DNA from: Pandoraea eparura
GTDB lineage: Bacteria; Pseudomonadota; Gammaproteobacteria; Burkholderiales; Burkholderiaceae
Reading direction: 5' to 3'
Assembly (NCBI RefSeq): GCF_902459725.1
Contig: NZ_CABPSH010000004.1
Location: 186,001 to 250,000, forward strand
Length of the DNA: 64,000 nt
Made by a program: the position numbers and the translations under genes. Shown piece by piece: positions 27,119 through 36,114 of this stretch (position 1 is the stretch's first letter; each line of letters starts with the position of its first letter). Under the pieces are notes generated by a model, which searched no databases, was not told the DNA's origin, and saw nothing but the letters and a program-made list of their open reading frames with translations.

Positions 27119-28219
27119 ATGACCGAATCGCTCGATTTCCACGAACGCCCCGAAGCCCCCGAAGCCCCCGACGCCCATCCATCTTCCGCGTCTGCCGAGA
27201 CGCCGCTGGCTGGCGTCACCGTGCTGGATCTCACGCGCCTGCTGCCCGGTCCGCTCGCCGGGCTGCGCCTCGCGGAACTGGGTGCGCACGTCGTCAAGAT
27301 CGAAGACACGGGGGCGGGAGACTATGCTCGCGAGATGATGCTCAACGATGGCGAGCCGCCGCCGAGCGCGTTCTGGCGACTGCTCAATCGCGGCAAATCG
27401 GTCGAGCGGCTCGATCTCAAGCGCGACCGCGACCGCGCGACCTTTCTCGACTGGGTCGTTCGCGCCGACGTATTGCTCGAGGGGTTTCGCCCGGGAGTGA
27501 TGGCGCGGCTTGGCTTCGACTATGCGACGCTGGCGCGCCTGCGGCCCTCGCTGGTGATGGCATCGATTACCGGTTATGGGCAGCACGGGCCGATGGCGCA
27601 GGCCGCTGGGCACGACATCAATTACATCGGTTATGCGGGTGTGCTTGACCAACTGGGGGATGCGAGCGATGCACCTATCGTGCCGAATTTCCAGATTGGC
27701 GACCTGTACGGCGGTGGGCAGGCGGCGGTGCAAGCCGTGTTGGCGGCGCTGGTCGCGGCACAGCGCACCGGCCGCGGCCGGTGGCTGGATATCTCGATGA
27801 CCCACGAGGTGTTCCGCTCGAATCTCGTTCCGGCCGTTGCCTTGCACCGGCAAGGGCATGTCTCGCGGGCGGGGCAGGATTTGCTCAACGGTGGTGTGCC
27901 TTGCTATCAGGTCTATCGCACGCAGGACGGACGATTCATGGCGGTAGGCGCGCTCGAGCTCAAGTTCTGGCAAACGCTGTGCGACGTGCTCGGACGTAGC
28001 GATTGGAAAGCACGACACTGGTCACTCGGTCAGCCGATTGGCGGCGACGATGCGCGTGCGCTTCAATCTGAAGTGGCGGCGGTGTTTGCGAGCGCTTCGC
28101 AGGCCGAATGGACATTGCGCTTTGCCGATGCCGATTGCTGCGTCACACCGGTGTTGCGGCTGGAGGAGGCCATGACGCATGCGCTGTTTGCGCAGGCCCG
28201 TGAGGCGCTGTTGCCTTGA
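27119..28219 (+). CDS. CaiB/BaiF family protein, alpha-methylacyl-CoA racemase-like
   Basis: A 366-residue CaiB-fold protein. The stretch ITGYGQHGPMAQAAGHDINY, with His165, and IGDLYGGGQAAVQ, with Asp195, match the His/Asp pair of alpha-methylacyl-CoA racemases. The 30-residue spacing between the two is the same as in the M. tuberculosis enzyme. This suggests epimerisation at an alpha-methyl carbon rather than CoA transfer. The N-terminus has a Pro/Glu-rich stretch before LAGVTVLDLTRLLPGPL. It lies 150 bp after the first CaiB gene; the pair may act on the same branched acyl-CoA (inference). Confidence 0.85.
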   Translation: MTESLDFHERPEAPEAPDAHPSSASAETPLAGVTVLDLTRLLPGPLAGLRLAELGAHVVKIEDTGAGDYAREMMLNDGEPPPSAFWRLLNRGKSVERLDLKRDRDRATFLDWVVRADVLLEGFRPGVMARLGFDYATLARLRPSLVMASITGYGQHGPMAQAAGHDINYIGYAGVLDQLGDASDAPIVPNFQIGDLYGGGQAAVQAVLAALVAAQRTGRGRWLDISMTHEVFRSNLVPAVALHRQGHVSRAGQDLLNGGVPCYQVYRTQDGRFMAVGALELKFWQTLCDVLGRSDWKARHWSLGQPIGGDDARALQSEVAAVFASASQAEWTLRFADADCCVTPVLRLEEAMTHALFAQAREALLP

Positions 28220-28326
28220 CGCCGGGCGGGTGAGCGTTACGGAATGTCACAACTTTTCAGGAGGAAACGACACGACGTGAGGGCTTTGATCGCGTAGAGT
28301 CACCGCTTACCGACCCCGATATCGCC

Positions 28327-29121
28327 ATGACACGAAGGCTCGCCTTGCTCCGAGATCGAAACGGCTTCGCCCATGTCGCGCGAGTGCGATCGGCGGCGAT
28401 GGCCGCGATGGCAGCGTTGCTGGCGGCGGCGATGGGTACCGGATGCGTGTCCTACCAGGACGCGCCTACCGAACACGGCAAGGTGCGCTCGACTGCGATG
28501 ACGAGCGCCGACCTCGCGCAGACGGACATCACTCGCATGGCGACACTGGGCATGCGGGCCAATCGCGAGAGCTTGTACCGTCTGGCCGACAAACTCTACA
28601 AGCGGAATCCGCGCGAATGGCGCAAGGGCGGCGCAGCGACACAGGCGCAGGCGATGACGCAATTGCGCGCCGCCATCGACGGGCGCCACCGCCTGCCCGA
28701 CTTGAAGGACCTGCGCGATGTGAAGGCGTTGTCGCTGTCGCTCGACCCGACGTTCAGCGGCGATCGTGTGGCCGCGTTCGTCTTCAGCCTCTCGGACACG
28801 ATCGTCGCGGCGCATGGCGGGGCGACCGTGTTCTACCTGAGCGATGGCCTCGACGCACAGCGAATCTACAATGCGGCGCGCAACGTCGAGATCGCGGCGT
28901 GGCTGTTGTCGAGCCGTCACGACGCGATGGGCAAGCCGCTGCTGGTCGCGAACGAACTTACCGATGTGCGAAACGTGAGTTTCGAACGGGAGTTCGGCAA
29001 GATCATCGGCCGACTCGACCTGCTTGCTGAAATGCTCGACGAGAAATACCGCCGTGCCGGCATCGGGTACGTCCAGAATTTGCTTGGCGCGCAGTTTCTC
29101 CAGTTCCTGCCTGTGCGGTGA
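28327..29121 (+). CDS. Predicted lipoprotein of unknown function
   Basis: A 264-residue protein with an N-terminal hydrophobic stretch ending in the lipobox-like AMGTGC (Cys40), so probably an outer-membrane or periplasmic lipoprotein. The rest is soluble and helical. It contains NRESLYRLADKLYKRNPREW and LSDTIVAAHGGATVFYLSDG. I do not recognise a named domain. The family appears in Burkholderiaceae as a conserved hypothetical. It is followed by dinB, with a LexA box between them. Confidence 0.7.
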   Translation: MTRRLALLRDRNGFAHVARVRSAAMAAMAALLAAAMGTGCVSYQDAPTEHGKVRSTAMTSADLAQTDITRMATLGMRANRESLYRLADKLYKRNPREWRKGGAATQAQAMTQLRAAIDGRHRLPDLKDLRDVKALSLSLDPTFSGDRVAAFVFSLSDTIVAAHGGATVFYLSDGLDAQRIYNAARNVEIAAWLLSSRHDAMGKPLLVANELTDVRNVSFEREFGKIIGRLDLLAEMLDEKYRRAGIGYVQNLLGAQFLQFLPVR

Positions 29122-29167
29122 GACGCTGGCGCGATGTCACGAGTGGGGCGCAAATGCGGCATTAATG

Positions 29168-29183
29168 CTGTATATTTGAACAG
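29168..29183 (+). promoter_or_regulatory. LexA (SOS) box of dinB
   Basis: CTGTATATTTGAACAG fits the CTG-N10-CAG proteobacterial LexA consensus. It ends 17 bp before the dinB ATG, so bound LexA would block the promoter or start region. It is absent from the neighbouring phrB promoter. Confidence 0.88.
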
Positions 29184-29200
29184 TGTTTTCGTTCGCAACC

Positions 29201-30331
29201 ATGTCCTCCTCTACGCGCAAGATCATTCACTGCGACGCCGATTGCTTCTACGCTTCTGTCGAGATGCGCGACGACCCGTCGTTGCGCGGAATTCCGCTGG
29301 CGGTGGGCGGCCAGCCCGATCAGCGAGGCGTGGTCGCAACGTGCAATTACGAGGCACGCGCCTTCGGAGTGCGCTCGGCCATGCCGTCGGCACAGGCGCT
29401 AAAGCTCTGTCCCGAGTTGCGCATCATCGCACCGACGATGCGCCGGTATCAGGAGGCGTCGCAGCGCATCATGGCGATCTACCGCGATTACACGGATCTC
29501 GTCGAACCGCTTTCGCTCGACGAGGCGTATCTCGATGTCACGCACAGCGAGCGTTGCGACGGCTCGGCCACATTGATCGCCCGCGAGATTCGCGCACGGA
29601 TTGCCGAGGAGGTCGGGCTGACCGTCTCGGCCGGCATCGCCCCCAACAAGTTCATCGCCAAGATCGCCAGTGACTGGCGCAAGCCCGACGGCATGTTCGT
29701 CGTGAGACCCGCCGAAGTCGATGCCTTCGTGGCGGCGCTTCCCGTCGAGCGCCTGTTCGGCGTGGGGAAGGTCACGGCGGAGAAGCTCCGGGCGTTGGGC
29801 GTGCAGTCCTGCGCCGATTTGCGCAGCCACTCGATGGCCGATCTCGCCGAGCGTTTCGGGGTGTTCGGTCAGCGGTTGTACGAGCGCTGCCGCGGCATCG
29901 ACACGCGCGACGTCAGCCCGGACCGGGAGCGCAAGTCGATCAGTGTCGAGACGACCTATACGCGCGACCTGCGCACGCTGGCCGATTGCGAGACAGCGCT
30001 CGCGCCGCTGCTTCGTCAGTTATCCGAGCGGATCGACCGGGCGCGTCGCAGCGAGCCGCTGGCGATCGCCAAGGTATTCGTCAAGATCCGCTTCGCCGAC
30101 TTTTCGCGGACCACGGCAGAAGCCGGCGCGCTGAGTGTCGATCCCACACAATGTCGTGAATTGCTGGCCGAAGCCGTCGGCCGGAAACGCCGGCCGGTGC
30201 GCCTGATGGGGGTGGGTGTGCGCCTGCTCGAAGCCCAGGCCGCGCGCCAGTTGCGCTTGTTCGACGACGGCGACGACGCGTCTGGACTCACCCTGCCCGG
30301 GACGGGCGACAATGCAGCATCACAGGGATAG
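29201..30331 (+). CDS. dinB: DNA polymerase IV
   Basis: A Y-family translesion polymerase of 376 residues. Metal-binding residues lie in KIIHCDADCFYASVEMRDDP near residue 8 and in PLSLDEAYLDVT near 105. The thumb/little finger regions follow (FGVGKVTAEKLRALG). The C-terminus lacks a clear clamp-binding QxxLxLF motif, although LRLFDDG occurs near residue 350. ATG 29201 was chosen because an upstream GTG at 29183 lies in the LexA box. No ribosome site is visible, so the leader may be very short. Confidence 0.95.
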   Translation: MSSSTRKIIHCDADCFYASVEMRDDPSLRGIPLAVGGQPDQRGVVATCNYEARAFGVRSAMPSAQALKLCPELRIIAPTMRRYQEASQRIMAIYRDYTDLVEPLSLDEAYLDVTHSERCDGSATLIAREIRARIAEEVGLTVSAGIAPNKFIAKIASDWRKPDGMFVVRPAEVDAFVAALPVERLFGVGKVTAEKLRALGVQSCADLRSHSMADLAERFGVFGQRLYERCRGIDTRDVSPDRERKSISVETTYTRDLRTLADCETALAPLLRQLSERIDRARRSEPLAIAKVFVKIRFADFSRTTAEAGALSVDPTQCRELLAEAVGRKRRPVRLMGVGVRLLEAQAARQLRLFDDGDDASGLTLPGTGDNAASQG

Positions 30332-30405
30332 ATCGCTCGGAGAAGCAACGCGAGCGAGACGCGTGAGACATACGGGAATACGTCACCGGAAGATCCTGCG
30401 GATAC

Positions 30406-30431
30406 CAAAGAAAATGCCCGCCGAGGCGGGC
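30406..30431 (-). terminator. Terminator of the 30.6-kb lipoprotein gene
   Basis: On the minus strand TGCCCGCC and GGCGGGCA (30414-30431) with a 2-nt loop are followed by TTTTCTTT. A second hairpin, AATCGGG/CCCGATT (30507-30525), lies between it and the gene. Confidence 0.65.
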
Positions 30432-30579
30432 AAATGACGTTGTCGCAGTACCCCCAAAAGGACGTAAGAGGGTGATTGCATTGTGGTCAGCGGCCGATTT
30501 TTCGCCAATCGGGGCTTGCCCGATTAGGGAAAGCACGCCCAGACGTCGGCGTCGGCGCAACGCGAGGTCGGCGCGTCGC

Positions 30580-31035
30580 TCACCGTAGCGCGCGCAGTTC
30601 CGTAGCACGTGCACGCGCTACCCGCAGGCCGTCGGCTTGCAACGTGAGCGTGGCGGCATCGGCTTGCTGCGAGGCGTCGGATGCTGAGGTGTACGTCACA
30701 ATGGCGGCTTGCCGCTCACGCTTGAAGCGCCCGGTGATCGGGGCGCACTCCGCGGCGGCTTCGTCCGCCAGCCGGGCAGGGTCCGGCACGAGGTCGATGT
30801 AGCGGGCGACATGACCGTAAAGGCACATGCGGTACTGGTCGGCCGCGGCATCGGCGGCGGCCAGATGATGTTCGCGCAACGTGGCGACATTCGGCGCGCC
30901 GGAACGCGCCGACGTCGACGCCCCATGCGGCGTTGACGACGTGGCGCAGCCGGTCGCGAGCAGCGTGGCCGCGACGCAGAACAGGGCCGGCGCCGCAATG
31001 CGCGTGCGGGCCAAAATCGGAAGCTTCCGAATCAT
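30580..31035 (-). CDS. Small predicted lipoprotein
   Basis: A 151-residue protein with signal peptide and lipobox LLATGC (Cys30). The mature part is Ala-rich and helical, with two cysteines (CLYGHVARYIDLVPDP and AAECAPITGRF). No named domain was recognised. It is divergent from phrB, whose start is about 100 bp away. Confidence 0.65.
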   Translation of the reverse strand: MIRKLPILARTRIAAPALFCVAATLLATGCATSSTPHGASTSARSGAPNVATLREHHLAAADAAADQYRMCLYGHVARYIDLVPDPARLADEAAAECAPITGRFKRERQAAIVTYTSASDASQQADAATLTLQADGLRVARARATELRALR

Positions 31036-31132
31036 AAGGTAATCGAGGCCGATGGCATAAAGTCCGCGATATCGCTATGGTACGGGATTGGGCGAAACCT
31101 ACAATGGCGCGCACGTGTTGCGCCAAACTGAC

Positions 31133-32629
31133 ATGAGCGAATTCCAGAAAGGGCTGGTTTGGCTGCGGCGCGATCTACGCTGCACGGACAATGCAACCCT
31201 CGCGCACGCACTCGCCACGTGCGCCGAGGTGTACGCGGTGTTTGTCTTCGACACGACAATTCTCGATGCCTTGCCGCGAGACGATCGTCGGGTCGCGTTC
31301 ATCCACGACAGCGTGCGCGAACTGGCCACCTCGTTGGCCGATGCCGGGGGCGTGCTCATCGTGCGTCACGGCGATCCGACCGAGGCGATCCCCGCGCTGG
31401 CGAAGTCGCTTGGCGTTCAGGCCGTCTTTGCCGGGCGCGACTACGAGCCCGCCGCGGTGGCGCGAGATCGTTCGGTGGCGCGCTCACTCGACGATCTCGG
31501 CATCGCGTTTGAAGTCGTCAAGGATCAGGTGATCTTCGAGGCCAGCGAGATTCTGACCGCGCAGGGCGAGCCTTACAGCGTATTTACTCCTTATCGGCGC
31601 GCGTGGTTGAAGCAGGTACGGCCGGTAGACCTGGCGCCCCATGGACGCCAGAGCGATTGGCAGCATCTGGCTGTGCCACCGGAGGGTAAGCAAGCGCTTC
31701 CGTCACTGGCCTCGATGGGTTTCGAGGTATCGGACGCGCGCCGGATGGCGATCCCCACGGGCGAGTCCGGCGCCCGCCAGTTGCTGGACGATTTTCTGCC
31801 GCGCATGGCGCATTACCACGAGCGGCGCGATTACCCTGCCGTGCGTGGACCGAGCTACCTCTCGGTGCATCTGCGTTTCGGCACGATCTCGATACGCACG
31901 CTCGCGCGCGAGGCCCACGCCGCAATGTTGCGAGGCGGGGACGCCGGGAGCGGCGCGCAAACGTGGCTGAGCGAGCTGATCTGGCGCGAGTTTTATTTCA
32001 TGATCCTGCACCATCATCCGGGTGTTGTCGCAAGCGCATTCAAACCCGCCTACGACGCCATCGAATGGGCCACCGGCAACGCGGCCGATGCGGATTTTCA
32101 GGCCTGGTGCGAGGGGCGCACGGGGTATCCACTCGTCGATGCCGCCATGCGCCAGATCCATCAGACCGGCTATATGCACAACCGCTTGCGCATGGTGACG
32201 GCGAGCTTTCTGGTCAAGGACTTCGGCATCGATTGGCGGCGCGGGGAAGCCTACTTCGCGCGCGCACTCAACGACTTCGACCTCGCAGCGAACAATGGCG
32301 GCTGGCAGTGGGCGGCGTCCACCGGATGCGACGCCCAACCGTACTTCCGCATCTTCAATCCGGTGACGCAGTCGGAAAAGTTCGATCCGCAAGGGCGTTT
32401 CATTCGGAAGTACGTACCGGAGCTGGCCAATCTGCCCGACAAGGCGCTGCACGCCCCCTGGCGCGCCGATCCACAGACGCTGCGCGACGCCGGGGTGACG
32501 CTGGGACGCGACTATCCGCCGCCGCGGGTGGCGCACGACGTGGCGCGCAAGGAGACGCTGGCACGGTATGCGGTCGTGAAGACGCCGGCCGCTTCAGACA
32601 AGGGCGACCACGCGGCAGATGCGGAGTGA
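31133..32629 (+). CDS. phrB: Deoxyribodipyrimidine photolyase
   Basis: A 498-residue class I CPD photolyase that uses blue light and FAD to split pyrimidine dimers. The N-terminal antenna domain begins KGLVWLRRDLRCTDNATLAHA. The FAD domain has SELIWREFYFMILHHHP near residue 280, then GYPLVDAAMRQIHQTGYMHN and ASTGCDAQPYFRIFNP. ATG 31133 gives the family N-terminus. It lies about 800 bp after dinB, making a small DNA damage neighbourhood, though only dinB has an SOS box. Confidence 0.95.
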   Translation: MSEFQKGLVWLRRDLRCTDNATLAHALATCAEVYAVFVFDTTILDALPRDDRRVAFIHDSVRELATSLADAGGVLIVRHGDPTEAIPALAKSLGVQAVFAGRDYEPAAVARDRSVARSLDDLGIAFEVVKDQVIFEASEILTAQGEPYSVFTPYRRAWLKQVRPVDLAPHGRQSDWQHLAVPPEGKQALPSLASMGFEVSDARRMAIPTGESGARQLLDDFLPRMAHYHERRDYPAVRGPSYLSVHLRFGTISIRTLAREAHAAMLRGGDAGSGAQTWLSELIWREFYFMILHHHPGVVASAFKPAYDAIEWATGNAADADFQAWCEGRTGYPLVDAAMRQIHQTGYMHNRLRMVTASFLVKDFGIDWRRGEAYFARALNDFDLAANNGGWQWAASTGCDAQPYFRIFNPVTQSEKFDPQGRFIRKYVPELANLPDKALHAPWRADPQTLRDAGVTLGRDYPPPRVAHDVARKETLARYAVVKTPAASDKGDHAADAE

Positions 32630-32893
32630 CGAGGGATCGTTAGCGATCGGTGTATACCCCCGTCAACTTTTGTCCGTGGCTTGCCGTTGATAGGGGTAAG
32701 GCACATGAGAGGGCCGGGTTGCCTGGCGGATCGCAACGACGGAGGGGCGTTCGCTGGCGGCAGGGGGAAACCGAACGATAACGACAACAGGGCTCGGAAA
32801 CGAGCAGGGGCAAGCCAAAACCACACAGAAAAGCGGGAGGATGATTGGCCGCGCAGACGGCAGTCCCGCAATACGGGGTTCGCGACGAGCGAG

Positions 32894-32926
32894 TGCCCGG
32901 AACGGAAGCGTTCCGGGCATTTTTTT
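32894..32926 (+). terminator. Strong intrinsic terminator after phrB
   Basis: TGCCCGGAACG (32894-32904) and CGTTCCGGGCA (32909-32919) form a perfect 11-bp stem with a GAAG loop, followed by seven T. It ends on top of the stop codon of the convergent urea transporter. The 265-bp stretch between phrB and the terminator holds no recognised gene. Confidence 0.88.
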
Positions 32927-33881
32927 ATGCGGCAATCGGTTGCCCGCGTTGGGCCGTCGTCCCCAGCACGATCCAGACCGCCAGATTGAATGGCAGCGTG
33001 AAGTACGGCCAGCCGAGCGGGCCGAGCACGGCGCCGAGGGCGATGCAGATGACGCCGGCCAGAAGGGCGCCGGCGAAGCGCGCGGCCGGGCGGCGTCCGA
33101 ACATCCCCAAACCGAGGGCGGCAAGAAACGCATTGATGCCGACGCCGCCTGCCTGCGCGAGCGTCGTCGGCCAGAGCGTCGTTAGCGCGCCGAGTGCGGA
33201 CCAGACGGCGATGTCCGCCGCCAGCGCCCAAAGCGTGGCACGCGGGTTCCAAAGGGCCAGGATGTACCAGGTCAGCAGGCCCAGCACCAGTGGCGCGACG
33301 AAGACGACCTGCCCCACCGAGCAGAAGACGAACCCCGGCGTGCCCATGTCGCAGGCGAGTGCCCCGGTGCGCGGCAACCAATGCAGCCACGGCTGCATCG
33401 CCCAGGTGAGCGCCATCGCACCGATAAACGGGCCGGTGAGCGCGGGACGTGAGCGCTGCGCGAGGGCTGCCGTTGAGATCACGGTCAGGCAAACGCACAC
33501 CGCTAGCCACGCGATGTAGGTGGTGTCAGGCTTCCACAACGCGCCAAACGCAATGCCGGTGAGCGTCGCGTTGTATCCCAATAGCCCGTTGCGGCGCAGC
33601 GTGTGCGGCAGTCGCAGCGCACTCGCGAAGCAGGACGCGGCCACGCTTGCAGCCAGTCCGGTGATTGCGGCAGGGAAGTCGGCGAGGGCGAGAACGGCGA
33701 ACAGCAGCAATCCGGCACTCGCGGACGGGACGAAATAAATCTGTGCGAAGTTCGCCGCCACGCCGGGGAGTGCGTCGATCAATCCATGGTGCCCGGCAGC
33801 GGCACCCGGTGATGCCGGTGCAGTCGGTGCAGTCGGCGGTGCAGGCTGTGCTGAGGCAGGCAAGGGATGCGGGATTGACAT
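32925..33881 (-). CDS. Urea transporter (UT family)
   Basis: A 318-residue membrane protein with about ten hydrophobic segments. UT-type stretches are QIYFVPSASAGLLLFAVLALADF, here in part as QIYFVPSASAGLLLF, and NGLLGYNATLTGIAFGAL near residue 98. The second repeat has VLGLLTWYILALWNPRA. UT proteins are urea channels. No urease or urea carboxylase gene lies in the window. The N-terminus carries a 30-residue Pro/Ala-rich tail. Its stop codon lies inside the T run of the phrB terminator. Confidence 0.83.
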   Translation of the reverse strand: MSIPHPLPASAQPAPPTAPTAPASPGAAAGHHGLIDALPGVAANFAQIYFVPSASAGLLLFAVLALADFPAAITGLAASVAASCFASALRLPHTLRRNGLLGYNATLTGIAFGALWKPDTTYIAWLAVCVCLTVISTAALAQRSRPALTGPFIGAMALTWAMQPWLHWLPRTGALACDMGTPGFVFCSVGQVVFVAPLVLGLLTWYILALWNPRATLWALAADIAVWSALGALTTLWPTTLAQAGGVGINAFLAALGLGMFGRRPAARFAGALLAGVICIALGAVLGPLGWPYFTLPFNLAVWIVLGTTAQRGQPIAA

Positions 33882-34012
33882 GGGGGATCGTAGCGGCTCG
33901 AGCGAATCTGGGGCTCGCGGCCTCTGACGCGCAGCGTTGGCGCGGCCGGAAGAGCGATGGGCGCGAGCTTACGCCGAACTCGCATTGCCGGGCGCGTCGG
34001 CGCCTTATAGTC

Positions 34013-34178
34013 GGTATAGCGACCGTATGACGAGGGTATGGCGTGAGACTAGCGTGGGTGTGGCGAGGCTGTGGCGAGGCTGTGGTGAGGGTTACGGCGA
34101 GAGGATGGCGCGAGTATGGCGAGTGGATGGCCACGATATGGCGAGGATATAGCGCGGGTGTGGCGAGGTTGCAGCGTC
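34013..34178. repeat. Degenerate 11-bp tandem repeat, about 15 units
   Basis: The consensus unit is close to GNTATGGCGAG. Clear units start at 34013, 34024, 34035, 34057, 34068, 34079, 34113, 34135, 34146 and 34157. One unit (34090-34101) is 12 bp, and the rest hold an exact 11-bp period. Since 11 is not a multiple of 3, it does not encode a peptide repeat. It fills the gap between the urea transporter start and the glnS terminator. Confidence 0.8.
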
Positions 34179-34212
34179 GGCAGATCGGTTGAGGCGGCGC
34201 GTGCCTGTCGCG

Positions 34213-34247
34213 TCAAAAAGCAAAACCCGCGCACGAGGGCGCGGGTT
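34213..34247 (-). terminator. Terminator of glnS
   Basis: On the minus strand AACCCGCGC and GCGCGGGTT (34224-34247) form a 9-bp stem with a 6-nt loop, followed by TTGCTTTTT. It lies about 33 bp after the glnS stop codon. Confidence 0.85.
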
Positions 34248-34279
34248 CTGAGTTACGCGGAGGATGGCCGCAAGGCAAG

Positions 34280-35998
34280 CTACTTGCCGCCGCCCTTGGC
34301 CGGCTTGACCGCCCAACTGTCCTTGAGCGAGACGATGCGGTTGAACACCGGCTTGCCCGGCGCCGAGTCCTGACGGTCGGCCACGAAGTAGCCGTGGCGC
34401 TCGAACTGCACGCGATCTTCCGGCGCAACGCTCATCAGGCCCGGTTCGACATAGGCTTGCGTGACGCGCTTGGCGTTCGGATTGATGGCGTCGAGGAAAT
34501 TCTTGTCCCCCGCGTCCGGATGCGGATCGAGGAACAGGCGGTCGTAGATGCGCACCTCGGCCGCGAGCGCGTGCGGCGCACTCACCCAGTGGATATTGCC
34601 CTTGACCTTGTAGTTGTCCGCGCCCGGCGTACCCGATCGGCTGTCTTCGAAATACTGGCAATGCACGGCAGTGACGTTGCCGTCGGCATCGGTATCGAAG
34701 TCGGTGCACTCGACCACATAACCGTAGCGCAGTCGCACCTTGTTGCCCGGGAACAGGCGGAAGAAGCCCTTGACCGGCTCGGCCTGGAAGTCTTCGCGCT
34801 CGATCCACAGCTCGCGCGAGATCGGGAACGTGCGCATGCCGCGCTCCGGCGCGTGCGGATGCACCGGGGCCTGGCAGTCTTCCTGCTGGCCTACCGGATA
34901 ATTGTCGATGATCAGCTTGAGCGGATCGAGCACCGCCGTCGCACGCGGCGCCTTCGGGTCGAGGTCGTCGCGCAGGGCCTGCTCGAGAATGCTCATGTCG
35001 ATCCACGATGCCGACTTGGCCACGCCGATACGCTCGCAGAACAACTGCAAGCTCTCCGGCGAGAAGCCGCGACGGCGCAGGCCGACGAGCGTCGGCATGC
35101 GCGGGTCGTCCCACCCGTCGACGTGCTTTTCATCGACCAGTTGACGCAGCTTGCGCTTGCTCGTGATCGCGTACGTCAGTTGCAGGCGGGCAAATTCGAT
35201 CTGCTGCGGCATCGGACGCTTGAACATGCCCGCGTCGGCCAACTCGCCGAGCACCCAGTCGTAAAACGGACGCTGATCTTCGAACTCCAGCGTGCACAAG
35301 CTGTGCGTGATGTTCTCGATGGCATCCTCCAGCGGATGCGCATAGGTGTACATCGGGTAGAGGCACCACGCGTCGCCGGTACGGTGGTGATGCGCATGAC
35401 GGATCCGGTAGATGGCCGGGTCACGCAGGTTGATGTTCGGCGAGGCCATGTCGATCTTGGCGCGCAGCACGTGCGTGCCGTCGGCAAACTCGCCCGCGCG
35501 CATGCGACGGAACAGATCGAGGTTGTCCTCGACCGAGCGGTTGCGGAACGGCGAATCCTTGCCCGGCTCGGTGAGCGTGCCGCGGTTGGCGCGCATGTCA
35601 TCGGCGCTTTGGCTGTCAACGTAAGCCTTGCCGCGCTGGATCAGAATCTCGGCGCCCTGATACAACTGCTCGAAATAGTCGCTCGCAAAATACAGGTGTT
35701 CCTTTTGCGGCGTCTGGTAGCTGAAGCCGAGCCACTTGACCATGTCGATGATCGAGTCGACGTATTCGGTCTCTTCCTTCTCGGGGTTGGTGTCGTCAAA
35801 ACGCAGATGACACACGCCATCGTAGTCGCGCGCCACGCCGAAGTTCAGGCAGATGGCCTTGGCGTGCCCGATGTGCAGATAACCGTTCGGCTCCGGCGGG
35901 AAGCGCGTTTCGACGCGCTGGCCCCATTTGCCCGAGCGATTGTCTTCGTCAATGATGTTGCGGATGAAATTGGATGCCGCGTTCAGCTCTGTGCTCAT
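34280..35998 (-). CDS. glnS: Glutaminyl-tRNA synthetase
   Basis: A 572-residue class I synthetase that charges tRNA-Gln. The HIGH motif is PPEPNGYLHIGHAKAICLNF near residue 40 and the KMSKS equivalent is AITSKRKLRQLV near 275. The C-terminal beta-barrel anticodon domains begin near 345. The N-terminus (MSTELNAASNFIRNIIDED) follows ATG 35998. The C-terminus ends in a Lys/Gly-rich tail (KPAKGGGK). It is followed by a strong terminator. Confidence 0.97.
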   Translation of the reverse strand: MSTELNAASNFIRNIIDEDNRSGKWGQRVETRFPPEPNGYLHIGHAKAICLNFGVARDYDGVCHLRFDDTNPEKEETEYVDSIIDMVKWLGFSYQTPQKEHLYFASDYFEQLYQGAEILIQRGKAYVDSQSADDMRANRGTLTEPGKDSPFRNRSVEDNLDLFRRMRAGEFADGTHVLRAKIDMASPNINLRDPAIYRIRHAHHHRTGDAWCLYPMYTYAHPLEDAIENITHSLCTLEFEDQRPFYDWVLGELADAGMFKRPMPQQIEFARLQLTYAITSKRKLRQLVDEKHVDGWDDPRMPTLVGLRRRGFSPESLQLFCERIGVAKSASWIDMSILEQALRDDLDPKAPRATAVLDPLKLIIDNYPVGQQEDCQAPVHPHAPERGMRTFPISRELWIEREDFQAEPVKGFFRLFPGNKVRLRYGYVVECTDFDTDADGNVTAVHCQYFEDSRSGTPGADNYKVKGNIHWVSAPHALAAEVRIYDRLFLDPHPDAGDKNFLDAINPNAKRVTQAYVEPGLMSVAPEDRVQFERHGYFVADRQDSAPGKPVFNRIVSLKDSWAVKPAKGGGK

Positions 35999-36114
35999 GC
36001 CAGTCCAGTGTTCGGAGTTTGGCGAATATTCTACCGTACCGCACTGCACCACGGGCAGGCGTCGACGCGCCACGTCGACCACGGCACGCGACGCCGCCGC
36101 GCCATCGTTGCCGT

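Noticed and set aside
34013-34178. CRISPR array or plasmid-type iterons
   Set aside because: The 11-bp units have no spacers and no rep gene is nearby; the locus is chromosomal between housekeeping genes.
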